Shown piece by piece: positions 33,130 through 43,324 of a DNA stretch of 64,000 bases. The position numbers and the translations under genes are program-made. The notes beneath the pieces are model-generated. The model worked only from the letters and a program-made list of their open reading frames with translations, did no database searches and was not told where the DNA came from. Numbering within the stretch: position 1 is the stretch's first letter; every line of letters starts with the position of its first letter. Where the stretch lies: positions 248,001-312,000 of the forward strand of contig JAJSPD010000023.1 in the NCBI GenBank assembly GCA_021307315.1, read 5' to 3'. Source of the stretch: Bisporella sp. PMI_857 (taxonomy: Eukaryota; Ascomycota; Leotiomycetes; Helotiales; Helotiaceae).

Positions 33130-34440
33130 AATTCGCGTTCTTAGCTTAAACTAGAAAGCTTGGTATTTCCAAGATCTGAGAACAGGACATACAAAACTCA
33201 GATTTGAAATTCCGTATCGATACTTTAATATATGAGAAAAGAGCTGATTTTAAGCGAGCGCTTATGAATGTTTCCGGCGATGAGATGTCTACGTAATCTT
33301 ACCCGACCCCGAAACAGCGCAAGCAGGCGGCCGAGATGCATGGCTAGAGATGTCCCACATGCGATAAGCAGGAGAAATGGCGCAACGACAGGATTGGCTA
33401 TGCGTTGGAAAGGAGGGATTTAGCCGCTGATGATTGATTTAATGCGTTTTAGTGATCATCAGGAACAACCTTCCGAAAGCGCGCGTCTACCTCGCCTCTG
33501 AATAGCTGCATCACATCACATCGATCTTTGTTGGCTTACTTTTAGGCTTAGTGTAATGTATAGCTGTTGCTGTTTCAACCGATGATGAAATTAGTGCGTT
33601 GTCATCTTTGACTTGTGATTTGAACGAGTCGGTTCGAGTTAGCATTAACGCGAAGCGCCGAGCACTCCGTCTGGCTATGGATCCGTCCATTCTTGCAGGA
33701 TTTTAAGTAACACTCTGGGCATACGCGATATGCAGGTTCTTTGGATCATTAGCATATAGTTTCTTATATTGATGTTAATGTGTTCTACGCCCAACGTTCA
33801 CTATTCCCAAGCTAAACTAGACATCTAATATAGTGATCCGAGATCATGAGTCGTAGATCTAAAAATTTGGTTCGATGATATTCAGAATTGAGAAGGTAGG
33901 GGTTTTAAGCGTCACGCACTCCTAGGATCACTTCCCAATGGCCGAGAAGTGTTTCTTTGCAATGTACGTGTGGGCTATGGCTCCGAATATCTCAAGCATT
34001 TCAATACACTAGGCGGTGAAATGCACAGCTAAAGGGTATGGGAAAGGAGGGCTGTATTCGCTTGTGATTGGTTCAATGAGTTAGGTGACAGTCGCCTGGA
34101 ATAGCCTTCCGGAAGCGAGCGCTTAATAACCACCATATAACCCACCAACTTTCTATTTTAAGCTAATAACGCCTTTTGCACGATGTCTTCTCACGGTTGA
34201 TTGGGGTTGATCATGGGGCTTGCTTGCGCAATCTCTCGCTAGGCGCCGCACTTCTTTATCCAGTCTGAATCTGAAGCAATTGATTTGCTCGGGCTGTACG
34301 AAAGAACCAAGCGGTCGCCGGGGAGCGCGCGCTTATCTTTCTCAGATATAAAAGCATCGATCCAGAATCTGAGTCTAGAGTTCAGAGTCCAGAGTTTGAT
34401 GACTTGAAATGTTCTGTTCGGGGATCTTCGAGATATCAGC
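33130..34440. repeat. dispersed repeat family, copies 8-11
   Basis: Copy 8 is about 33130-33275 (+), copy 9 33810-33935 (+, degraded), copy 10 34095-34300 (-, with long half 'caatctctcgctaggcgccgc') and copy 11 34320-34440 (-). Together with intervening flank words ('gattggttcaatg', 'gaaaggaggg') they fill the region before the first TTR-homeodomain gene. Confidence 0.6.
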
Positions 34441-34702
34441 GGTCTGTTTCACTACCAAGTGCATAGCCTATTAAGGTCTAGCCAATTTTGGCTCAAAAAT
34501 GACCTTTCGGACTGGTTGACGGCCAGTAACCCTCATTCCATGTTCCCAACAGTTAAGAGCCTGATTATTGACAACGGCAATGTTGCTGCTACCATCGCAT
34601 TTCTGACTTCTACTTTGGAAGCCAAAGAACGAAACATTTGAATTTCACATTGCTGACCATTTTGACTTCATTCTTCCTTGAATTCTGCTAATACATTGGA
34701 TA

Positions 34703-35760
34703 ATGGCAACTATCACTTGTCGAGTTATAAACGCTCAGACAGGAAAACCTGCTGCTGGCATGCAAGTTTTGCTCCGCCCGCTAAATGATAGTCGCAAGAT
34801 TTTTTCTTCCTCAACCGACTCCAATGGACAGGTAAAAAGATGGAACTTGTGTAGTGGGCAATCACTAGATCATTATCTACGAACAGAAGTTGCAAACAGT
34901 CACTCTGCTTGGCAAATTGGCTATGATACTGGTCGGTTTTTTGGACCAAGCAATACTTCCTGGCCGGTGATGGATGTGAATTTTTATTTGTGGTCTGGTG
35001 GAAGTTTTCATATGAGCATTCTTATAGGGAAATACGACTTCCGTGTCATCCGAACCTTGAAACCTGCTTTTGTGCCACCAAAATTTTCAGAGTTTGGATG
35101 TTCCTCAACCAGCGACAATCGAGTCCAGAAGCGCAGCATGCCCGTAGCATCAATGAACAAAAGAAATCGATTGACAGATGTGAGAGAGCACTCCACTGAT
35201 AACACGGAGCCAGGTCTGGAAGCTCGAAAATCGATTGCACGGCGCTTCGGCTTGGACTTGCTGCATCTAGAGTCATGGCTCATCAATCGGCGTACGCGAT
35301 ATGATAGAGTGATGGTGAGTTCATGATGCAGATCATACTTGAAGGTAACTAATATCTGTTACAGCCAACCACCGTATTAATTGCATCACAAGGAGCGTAC
35401 AATGAACTACCTGCAGAGCCTATGGAGCAGGGTGGCGTGTGGCCAGAGCCTTTGCAACCAATGCAAGTTGTTGCAAACATATGCGAAGACCAAGAGGAAG
35501 TTTTCCGTAGCCAATCTTTGCAACACCAGCCCCATGAGTCAGAGCTCACTCCATTATTGAGCCACAACACCGCAAACCCCATCATCCCTGGGTCAACTAT
35601 TGAATCTGTACAGTCGGTAGATAAGCTAAGAGAAGGCGGACTGGATGGAGTGATCGAACGTCATCGTGGCTATGAAAATAGAGATCAAGGCAGAAAGCCT
35701 GTTGAGAAGTCGCTGAGGAGATCTACCCGTATTGCTGCTCATTTGCACCGCAGAATCTGA
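34703..35760 (+). CDS. transthyretin/HIUase-like domain fused to degenerate homeodomain (paralogue A)
   Basis: Exons 34703-35314 and 35365-35760 (GTGAGT...TTACAG) give 335 residues. Residues 3-118 match the transthyretin/5-hydroxyisourate hydrolase pattern: QTGKPAAGMQVLLRPL, T-D-S-NGQV, WQIGYDTGRFFG, WPVMDVNFYLW and SFHMSILIGKYDFRV. Catalytic equivalents are mostly lost: R7 for the first His, Q43 for Arg and IRTL for the C-terminal YRGS; H103 is kept. Residues about 150-203 align without gaps to the homeodomain of paralogue B; helix 3 reads LLHLESWLINRRTRYDR, keeping W192, N195 and R197 but with helix 1 eroded. The tail has a TPLLSHN block and ends in a basic KSLRRSTRIAAH. It is probably nuclear. 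DNA binding is doubtful in this copy. Confidence 0.7.
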
Positions 35761-36130
35761 ACACTAAGCTGTTGTCTAGTAATTTAAATTAGGCTTTCTA
35801 TACCTTACTATAATAATCAATCGTTGGATTCTTTTTCTTTTAGTATAAAAAATGATGGCTCAAGTCAGTGAAGCCAAACCTATAAGGCACGTACTCCATG
35901 TAGCAACATTACACAAGGACGATTAGTCATAATAGATGAGAAGTAGTGTTCGCGACTAAAGTTTCTATGTATAAGTAGTCTCGGCACAAGTCCAGTCTTC
36001 TCCGATGCTTGAAATCTTCAGTAACTTCAGAAACGATTCGGAGCGAAGGTCTATTCCGTAAAAATTGAACTCAAACATAATCTTTACCCATGTCAAACAA
36101 TATACGTTCTCCGATGCCGTAACCTGCCCT
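35761..36130. other. intergenic, nothing recognised
   Basis: Convergent 3' flanks of paralogue A and the disrupted membrane-protein gene; no feature seen. Confidence 0.4.
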
Positions 36131-37570
36131 CTACCTACCATAATGCAACTGGTTAAGGCTCTTATGCTCCCCCCATGCTATGTTGATCGGCTTTCTGTTA
36201 ACCGCATATAATGTCACGGTAACGAGTATTGTAAGAATGACAACGATGACAGTTATAATCGCAGTAAGTGACCAGTAGCCATTGTCGGTAGTATAGACAT
36301 TGATTAGAGCGGACATCAAACTGACAACAGCATTCAATAGGGTGGGTCTAGGTGCGTTAACACTGTGGTGAGGATCAAGTCTACATTCTTACAAGAACAC
36401 TCGCTCTTCAAGCCAAATATGATTCTCCTTGTTCTTCCAACACAACCAGAACAGTCCGAGGCTTCCACAGACACAAGAAGTTCCTGCTATCACTAATAAT
36501 GGAATACTGTGAATTGTGTCGAGCACTTTTACCCCCGTATTGCCGATGTTGTCCAAAATTCGAGAGTGACGAAAGGAAGTTATAGTCGCTGGAAGAATAA
36601 TGAATCCCGCAAGCAGCAACCAAGCAAGTAAGCTGGCATATATGTCGGCAAATCTCACTCCTGAAACTTCCGTCCTCATTCTTAACCAAGGCGTCATTTA
36701 TGGCATGACATAACGACCAACGTGCAACAACGCAAAATAGGGTAATAAAATATGATAATTGATCAAATTGCAAATCGCAAATCGCAAATCGAAATCGTTC
36801 AATTAATAACTTAGTGCTTTTGACTTTCCTGGCCCTCGACTTTCTTGGCTCTCGACGTTCCTGGCGCTTTCGACTTTTCTGGCTCTCGACATTCCTGACG
36901 CTGTCGACGTTCCTGGCTCTCGACGTTCCTGGCTCTCGACGTTCCTGGCTCTCGACGTTCCTGGCTCTCGACGTTCCTAGCTCTCGACGTTCCTGGCGCT
37001 TTCGACTTTCTTGGCTCTCGACATTGCTGGCGCTTTCGATTTTTTTGGCGCTGTCGATTTTTTAAAGCTAGTTTTGTTTGCATTTAAAAAAACAAAAAAA
37101 GTGAAAAAATTTGCTACGCAAGGGACTGTCTTGGCATATTTGCTTTTTTTTAAAGTATTTACAAGTATTTGTGTTTGTATTTTTCTTTCATTTTTACAAT
37201 AAAAAACGAATACAGCTTTATTTTAAAAGTCGACGGCGCCAGGAACGTCGAGAGCCAGGAATGTCGAGAGCCAGGAGCGTCGAAGGCCAGGAAAGTCGAG
37301 AGCGTCAGGAATGTCGAGAGCCAAGAAAGTCGAAAGCGCCAGGAAAGTCAAAAGCACTAAGTTATTAATTGAACGATTTCGATTTGCGATTTGCAATTTG
37401 ATCAATTATCATATTTTATTACCCTATTTTGCGTTGTTGCACGTTGGTCGTTATGTCATGCCATACATTAGAATACGTTGATACTTGGAATCAACGACGA
37501 GATCCTGGTCTTTTGTATGATTTTGAGAGGGGTTACTATCCGTAGCCAACGGAATGGAATGGTACGTCAT
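36131..37570 (-). pseudogene. fungal multi-pass membrane protein gene split by a transposon
   Basis: The minus-strand coding parts are 37570-37470, 36698-36393 and 36347-36131; the last intron (GTAAGA, acceptor CTAG) is normal. ATG 37570 starts MTYHSIPLATDSNPSQN. After the insertion the frame reads TPWLRMRTEVSGVRFADIYA, a hydrophobic helix LLAWLLLAGFIILPATI, then IPLLVIAGTSCVCGSLGLFW, and after the intron ALINVYT and LTAIITVIVVILTILVTVTL: three to four membrane helices. Removing the 767-bp element and one copy of its 4-bp duplication leaves exactly 624 nt, an open frame of 207 residues. The gene was therefore intact until the insertion. Function is unknown. Confidence 0.75.
36699..37465. mobile_element. 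foldback-type transposon with minisatellite-bearing inverted repeats
   Basis: Both ends carry the same inverted sequence, starting 'tatggcatgacataacgacc' and continuing about 120 bp with only the number of 'gcaaatc' units differing (3 versus 2). Inside each arm lies a tandem array of a 15-16 bp unit, 'ctcgacgttcctgg'-like, extending the arms to about 290 and 230 bp. The short centre (about 37060-37230) is AT-rich and non-coding. The element is flanked by CATT on both sides (36695-36698 and 37466-37469). It has no transposase, so it is non-autonomous. The near-identical arms and the intact target frame point to a recent insertion. Confidence 0.85.
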
Positions 37571-37899
37571 ATTTGTATTGGCTTTCGAAAGTCTAGCTCT
37601 GGTAGGATTAACTAGTGAGCTCTTCTCGATCGCTGACTTCGACGATCTGTGTTCACTCAGGTCAATCACAAGTGATAGCACCTTAGCAGATCATTGAAAA
37701 AATCTTACCCATACATCGTTATAATGATCAATAATCCCGACACATGGGGCTAGGTCGACCTACACGAGGCACAGTAAGTAAAGAGAATTATCGGAATATT
37801 ATATTTCCAAACTCGAATTATATTTCGAATATTTGGTTTATGGATATTCGATGCTCAGATTCGTGAAAATGACAAACCCGCACAGATTCTAATCATGAT
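37571..37899. other. intergenic, nothing recognised
   Basis: Upstream of the disrupted membrane-protein gene. The frame stays open back to 37681 but has no earlier ATG. Confidence 0.35.
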
Positions 37900-38511
37900 T
37901 CAAGTTCTGACCAACATGGTCTGCCTACGGTAATTAAGATACGACCTCACTCTCTTGGCTATAGAGTATGGTAGTCTAGCTCCAAAAACACATCCAACAT
38001 TTATATTTGACATGGCAGATGTTTCAACAAAGTGCGCCCCAATCTTTCGTGCTAAACCACTTCCTTCGTAATAGGAAACACGTCTATTGACAGTGTCAAG
38101 GTCGGCCTTGCTTCCCACGATGAGAAGACTTTCAAATGAAAGCATGTATGAACGCAACGTATCGTGCAAATGCTGTAATTTTAGGAATGAATCTCTTGAC
38201 GAAACGCTGTAAACCAAAACTATCTGCTGGCAGGTACCAATCAATTCAATTGTGAAAGACATATTTTTTTCATCTCCAGAAGTGTCAATAATCTCCAAGT
38301 CCATGAATGGTATAATGTTCCTGTGGTGTGGGAACGAGCTATATTTAAATGTATCTAATATAGTCGGTACATGCTTTGCTCAGGTTAGTAACTCATCATG
38401 ATCTTCAGATTCTCCTACAACAATATTATAGTATTTATTCATTAAGAATCTGCGGACTAGTGATGATTTTCCAGTGCATGTGTCACCTAGTAAAATCAAC
38501 CTTCGACTCAT
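37900..38511 (-). CDS. Ras-like small GTPase, divergent, 188 aa
   Basis: Exon 1 (38511-38419) and exon 2 (38373-37900) join through a 45 nt intron with a perfect TACTAAC branch site. The P-loop GDTCTGKSS is at residues 9-17; switch I is in HVPTILDTFKYSS; the G3 motif is DTSGDE (usually DTAGQE), G4 is GSKADLD (usually NKxD) and G5 is ETSAM. The order and spacing are those of the Ras/Rho superfamily. The switch II glutamine is replaced by Asp, and the G4 Asn by Ser, so nucleotide hydrolysis and specificity may be altered. The C-terminus (RRQTMLVRT) has no CAAX box, so it is not prenylated in the usual way. An alternative ATG at 38577 would add 22 residues. It probably acts in signalling; partners are unknown. 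Confidence 0.75.
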
Positions 38512-38998
38512 TGCTAGAACATTGAGTCTGTAGAAAAGGATGGCTGACTTATAAAATATGAATGGTTCTAATTTCATTCAGTAGAGATCACTAGAGCATT
38601 ATGTAACCAACCAAGGATAGAAAATGAGCCAGATATCTCGTTTTTTAAATCTCAGTCCCTAGAAATAAGGAAGGAAATCTAAAGGATATTGCCTTTTGAC
38701 CACTCTAACGTTAGCCACTTTATGTTCTCTTAAAATTTCAGGATCTTCCGGAGTACTTATCTGTAATTTGTATTTAAAAAGTATCGAAAAGCGAAAGAAC
38801 AATGCATAAGAAGGGACAAGCCCTTTGGAACACTTGCCTCTTTTTTGTCTTTGCTCCTTTTCTTGTCTTCGTTCCTATAATGTTTCTTATGTCACGCATC
38901 TTCAAAATCATGTTGCGACAGCAAAGATAGGACAGTAAGTGATTCTTTCGGTGAATTTGGCAAGATCTGATGTCCGGTAGAACAAATACCAGCCAAGC
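38512..38998. other. divergent intergenic region
   Basis: Shared 5' region of the GTPase gene (-) and the PAQR-like gene (+), 487 bp. No motif stands out. Confidence 0.4.
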
Positions 38999-39958
38999 AT
39001 GGCCTCCGAACTAAATTTGCACTCGTGGAGAGAGACTGCAGATCAGCCGATAGTTTATATGCCTAGGCAGACCAGGAGCCAAAGAGGCCACTATCTGCTT
39101 TTACGATGGAATGACCTGCTTAGCTGGCAAAAGGATAACGAATTTATCCTTACTGGGTATCGGCCTGTATCGGGATCCTTTCGGAAGTCCCTGACTAGTT
39201 TGCAACACGTCCACAATGAGATTGTGAACATTTACTCCCACCTCCTCGGCGCCATCCTTTTTGCAATTCTTCCAATATACGTATCCATTAGAGTACGCAA
39301 TCAACACTCCGCTATTCAAATTGGCGACGTAATTGGCTTTGCAACATTCTTCTTCGGAGTAGTTCTATGCTTTTCTCTTTCCGCATCTTTTCACATTATG
39401 TCAAATCATAGTGAAAAAGTGGCGGCATACTGGAACCAATTCGACTATCTGGGAATCACTATTCTTATATGGGGATCGACAGTCCCTTGAGTTTATTACG
39501 GGTTTTATTGTGATCAAAATCTGCAAAAACTCTACTGGGCTGTGGTCTCTATCTTGGCTGTGGTTTGCACTATAGCAACCTTTACCCCAAAGTTTCGACA
39601 TCCAACTTTTAGGCCATATCGAACTGCTATGTACGCTTTTCTCGGCCTTTCGTCCATAGTCTTTATAACACATGGGCTTATTATTTACGGCTGGGAGGTC
39701 CAGAACCATAGAATGAGCCTATTATACATGCTAATTACGGCAATGCTCAATCTCTTAGGAGCTGTAGTTTATGCAGCAAAGATCCCGGAAAGATGGTTCC
39801 CACTGCGATATGACATTTACGGATGTAGCCACCAGATATTTCATTGTATAGCTGTCTTTGCTAGTTTTATACACATGTCTGGATTGCTGAGCGCTTTCAG
39901 CTTTATCCACTCCCAGGCTCAACTATGCTTGAAGACCGAGGCGCGTAATTACAACTAG
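38999..39958 (+). pseudogene. PAQR / Izh (hemolysin-III type) membrane receptor with one in-frame TGA
   Basis: ATG 38999 opens a single-exon frame of family-typical length (319 codons). N-terminal LLSWQKDNEFILTGYRPVSG and LQHVHNEIVNIYSHLLGA are hallmarks of fungal adiponectin-receptor-like Izh proteins. Next come several membrane helices, SASFHIMSNHS with the conserved His, and near the end GCSHQIFHCIAVFASFIHMS with the metal-binding histidines. The only defect is TGA at 39488-39490, between WGSTVP and VYYGFYCDQN, where the family has a residue. No intron signals surround it. Izh proteins affect zinc and lipid homeostasis in yeast. This copy is a very recent pseudogene, a polymorphism, a read-through case, or carries a base error. 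Confidence 0.75.
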
Positions 39959-40674
39959 CGTAGTTGTTACACTTTCTATTTTTAGTGTTTATATGAGTCT
40001 CGTAGTACAACTGAATATTTGACCGAATCACAAATTTCTCAACACAAAATCTTTTTTGATACTGTAATACTCCCCTTTCATATTCGCAAGCAACTAACTA
40101 ATATTCTATATGTTACCAAGTTGGGTCCTTTTGTTGCTGGTGAAATTGGATTTGCGGAAAGTGATGCGAGCGAAGGCAAAAGCTCGTCTCTCTGCTTTCT
40201 AACATGTCATTATATGAGCACGGTAAATCCTCGCTTGGCGTCTTGTTGCCTACCCCTTTGTCCGGATAAACTTGGTATACAGGTTTTTTTATGCTCCGTG
40301 TCTTCAAACATTATTCTTTCTTGATAGAAGCCTGGTACAATAGCTCCGAAGTTCAGAAACAGGCCAATATCCGTCATAGAGCAGGTGTGGAATAGCTGAA
40401 GCGGCTTTCGACACCATCAACAAGACGATCGACAGTATAACAAAACGGCGGTATTTTCTCGCTACAAACCGAGTCCTTAAAAAGAAACAGCTAAAGAATA
40501 ACAGAACACTAACTTTAACTTTATACACTCGCGAGAGAAAAAATTAATGGCCCTAAACAATAAATTCATCTCGGCGTGGTGGTTTCTCGGCACTCAGGGA
40601 AGGACGTTAACTTAGAAAATTTGGTGACTGTCTTGAAAAAGGGGGCTGTCTTCGCTTATCATTGGTTCAATGTA
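39959..40674. other. intergenic, nothing recognised
   Basis: A 101-codon open frame (40019-40324) has no protein-like features; no other signal was found. Confidence 0.35.
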
Positions 40675-41045
40675 TTACAGGCTTCCGGAAGCGAGTGCTT
40701 ATGTAATAATATCAATCCGGAATCTAAAATCTGAATCTTATGTGCCTTGTTTTCGGATTTTCGAGATACCAGCATTCTATCTTAAGCTGACAACGATCAT
40801 GAGGCTTCCTCATTAGATCTCTCGCTAGCTGCTGGACTGCTCTATCCAGTGTCTCTGAAACGAATTGTCGACTGTGATTTGAGCCTGTACGAAACAACAA
40901 ACCGGTCGCCAGAAACAGTCTTCCGGGATCAGGCGCTTAGCATCAGCAATTTCCTCAGATATAAAACCATCGATCCAGAATCTGAATTAAGAGTTTGGTG
41001 ATCTGAAATGTCCTTCCCGCAGTCTTCGAGATATCGGCAGACCAT
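40675..41045 (-). repeat. dispersed repeat family, copies 12 and 13
   Basis: Copy 12 (about 40675-40895) begins 'ggcttccggaagcgag' and includes the long half; copy 13 (about 40925-41045) carries 'cagatataaaaccatcgatcc'. Both are in minus orientation, head-to-tail, as at 34095-34440. Confidence 0.6.
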
Positions 41046-41302
41046 GACACTGCCAAGTGCAGAGCCTATTAAGATCCGGGCTAGTTGAAAGTCAGTAACC
41101 TTCATCCTAATCACTGACAACGACGATGTTGCTGCCATCTTGAATCTCGTTTGCATGGAAGGAATAACGAAGGATGATATCGTTGAAAACTCACTCTTCA
41201 CTCATTTCATCTTCGTTTGTCTGCAAGTTAATAATTAGCAAAGATGTAGCCATCCACTTCTAAAATTTCACTCATCGCATACCACATGACTAATATCCCA
41301 AA

Positions 41303-42329
41303 ATGCGACCTTTCGCCTTATTGCCCTTAGCTTGCTTAATAGTAACATTCGTTCTTGGAATGCTCTGTCTTTTTGCCGGCCATAAACCCGGGTTCATGGA
41401 AGACTACCATCTTGTCTCTGTAAGTCCACTCTTTTCATTTTAATACGTCAAATCATACTAATTGATATAAGCTCAACACTTCTATGCTTGACCACGTTCT
41501 TCTTAATCTTCCTTCCGCAACCACCTCCGAAGCCGCACCCAGTTCGACCTCTTTTGGTTCCTGGCTTGAGAACACCGCTAAGAACTTTAGCAATGAGATT
41601 AGCAACAAGGTCGAGGAACAGCTCAACGAAATCGTGGACGACCTAGCCGACGCACTCGCCAAGGAGCTTGGCACTCACCAGTGGTACAGCTTACATCTCA
41701 TGAACATGTGCAAAGGCAATTATTTGCCTAACGCTACAACGAAGCACTCTAGGAAAAACGTCACTCATTGTACTAGGCAAACTACTATGTATCACTTTGA
41801 CATTACACGGCAGATCGAGAACGAGCTACATGTTGGAAAGTATAATGTTAGCTTAAAGGAAATTGGCTGGCCAAATGCGATTCAGAATGGCATTAGTGCT
41901 TTGGATGTTGCGATGAACGTTATATTTGTGCTATACACTATCGGTATCATTGCTGCTGGACTTGGCATCTTTACTGCTTTCGTAGCGTTTTTCTTGCATG
42001 ACGTACGGCTTGTTTTATTTGGAAATATCTTGCTTATACGGCTGGTGTTTTTTGCTTTGCTTATTTCGTCCATAGTCGTCACAGTTGCACAAAAAAAACT
42101 TACTCGCATTATCAATAAGTACGGGAATGATATTGGCGTTACTGCATACAGAGGCACAAAATATCTAACTATTACTTGGGTGGCGACGGCGGTCATGTTC
42201 CTGCCTAGTTTGGCCTGGATGGTCGACTTTTGTATTGGTAGGAGGATTGAGAAGAGAGTGTATACTGAGAAGAGCGGCGGCTTATTTTCTAGGCATGGGG
42301 AAGCTGCGCTGAGGAGGTCGAGTGGTTGA
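41303..42329 (+). CDS. SUR7/PalI-family plasma-membrane protein, 324 aa
   Basis: Exon 1 (41303-41419) and exon 2 (41472-42329), intron GTAAGT...ATAAG. The N-terminus MRPFALLPLACLIVTFVLGM is the first membrane helix, followed by FAGHKPGFMEDYHLVSLNTS, typical of fungal SUR7-like eisosome/cortical proteins. A long extracellular loop has a helical part (NEISNKVEEQLNEIVDDLAD) and the LHLMNMCKGNYL cysteine motif. Three more helices follow (VIFVLYTIGIIAAGLGIFTA, LVFFALLISSIVVTV, TITWVATAVMFLPSLAWMVD) and a basic cytosolic tail. Likely site: plasma-membrane microdomains. The gene is intact and complete. Confidence 0.8.
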
Positions 42330-43324
42330 CAGGGATGTGGTGATAGGGATTGAATTATGAGACAATGAGCTCTGCGAGTGTATCTAGGCTTTATCATATT
42401 ATAACTGGAATATATTTTACTATCTTTGAAGTATAAAGCAAACTAATCTAAATATGTATCTCTGCTCGTATCGTCTTCAGTTCATTTAGATGCTGCCAGG
42501 TGCAGGAACGTCGCGTGCTAAGGGGAAAAAAAAGGGGTTCGACAGAAGCTCTAGGTTTCGGCGTGGAAGGTCTTCTGAAAATAATGAAGATAAGCGCAGC
42601 ATGCGTGAATACTTGGACCTCGACAGTGTGGAAGTCGCCAGGTGTCACAGAAGCAGACTTAGCTTCAAATACTCAGCAGTTAAGGTCAACTCGTCTGAGA
42701 TCTGCGGGATCATCCGTTGACGGCTGTAGGGATGAAATCGCCCATTCTGATCTTGTGATACTCCCACAACCTCGTTGTAGCCCACTCCAGTTTATTTTGC
42801 GCATCAAGCCACAAATTGTAAAGCCTCGGGGTGTTTATGATGCTCACTTTGTATAAGTAGTGAATCAGTTATGTTGTGTAGGAGCTTCAACCGATAGTAA
42901 GATGACTTCTGACTTGCACACGGTGCAGTCTTGTGAATTATACGCGCTCTATATCGGATACCACACAATAAAATAATATGCGTAATTGCCCTACAATTGT
43001 CCAAACCGTGATGGCTATAGGGAAATGGTTGGAGAGGTGCATGCTGTTGTCGGAATCGGAGAACCGGTAATATCTTGACTTATCATTAGATCTACCTTTA
43101 TTGAGCAACCATCTCTCCGATCCCAACCCCTTTGGATGCTGTTAAGCGCCTTATCTATTAATAGGCGTCATGACATCGTGATTATAATTTCTGCTTTTGA
43201 AGAACCTGGGATTATGATCGAGAATTCAAGTTTCAACTTGGAGTTTGTATATAGAAACCGGCACACTGCCGTTTATTGCTTCATTTCAACATTCCACTAA
43301 AATTTCATCTTTATCTATTCAGTA
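42330..43324. other. intergenic, one doubtful short ORF
   Basis: ATG 42490 opens a 76-codon frame with a basic N-terminus (RAKGKKKGFDRSSRFRRGRS) that could be a small gene, but nothing supports it. The 43200-43324 segment is the leader of paralogue B. Confidence 0.3.

Noticed and set aside
36811..37368. Arg/Glu/Ser-repeat ORFs on both strands
   Set aside because: These are translations of the minisatellite in the foldback arms and are open in several frames on both strands, not genes.
36695..37469. TA target duplication (Tc1/mariner type) for the foldback element
   Set aside because: Collapsing to a single TA leaves a stop at the join and breaks the frame, whereas the 4-bp CATT duplication restores it exactly.
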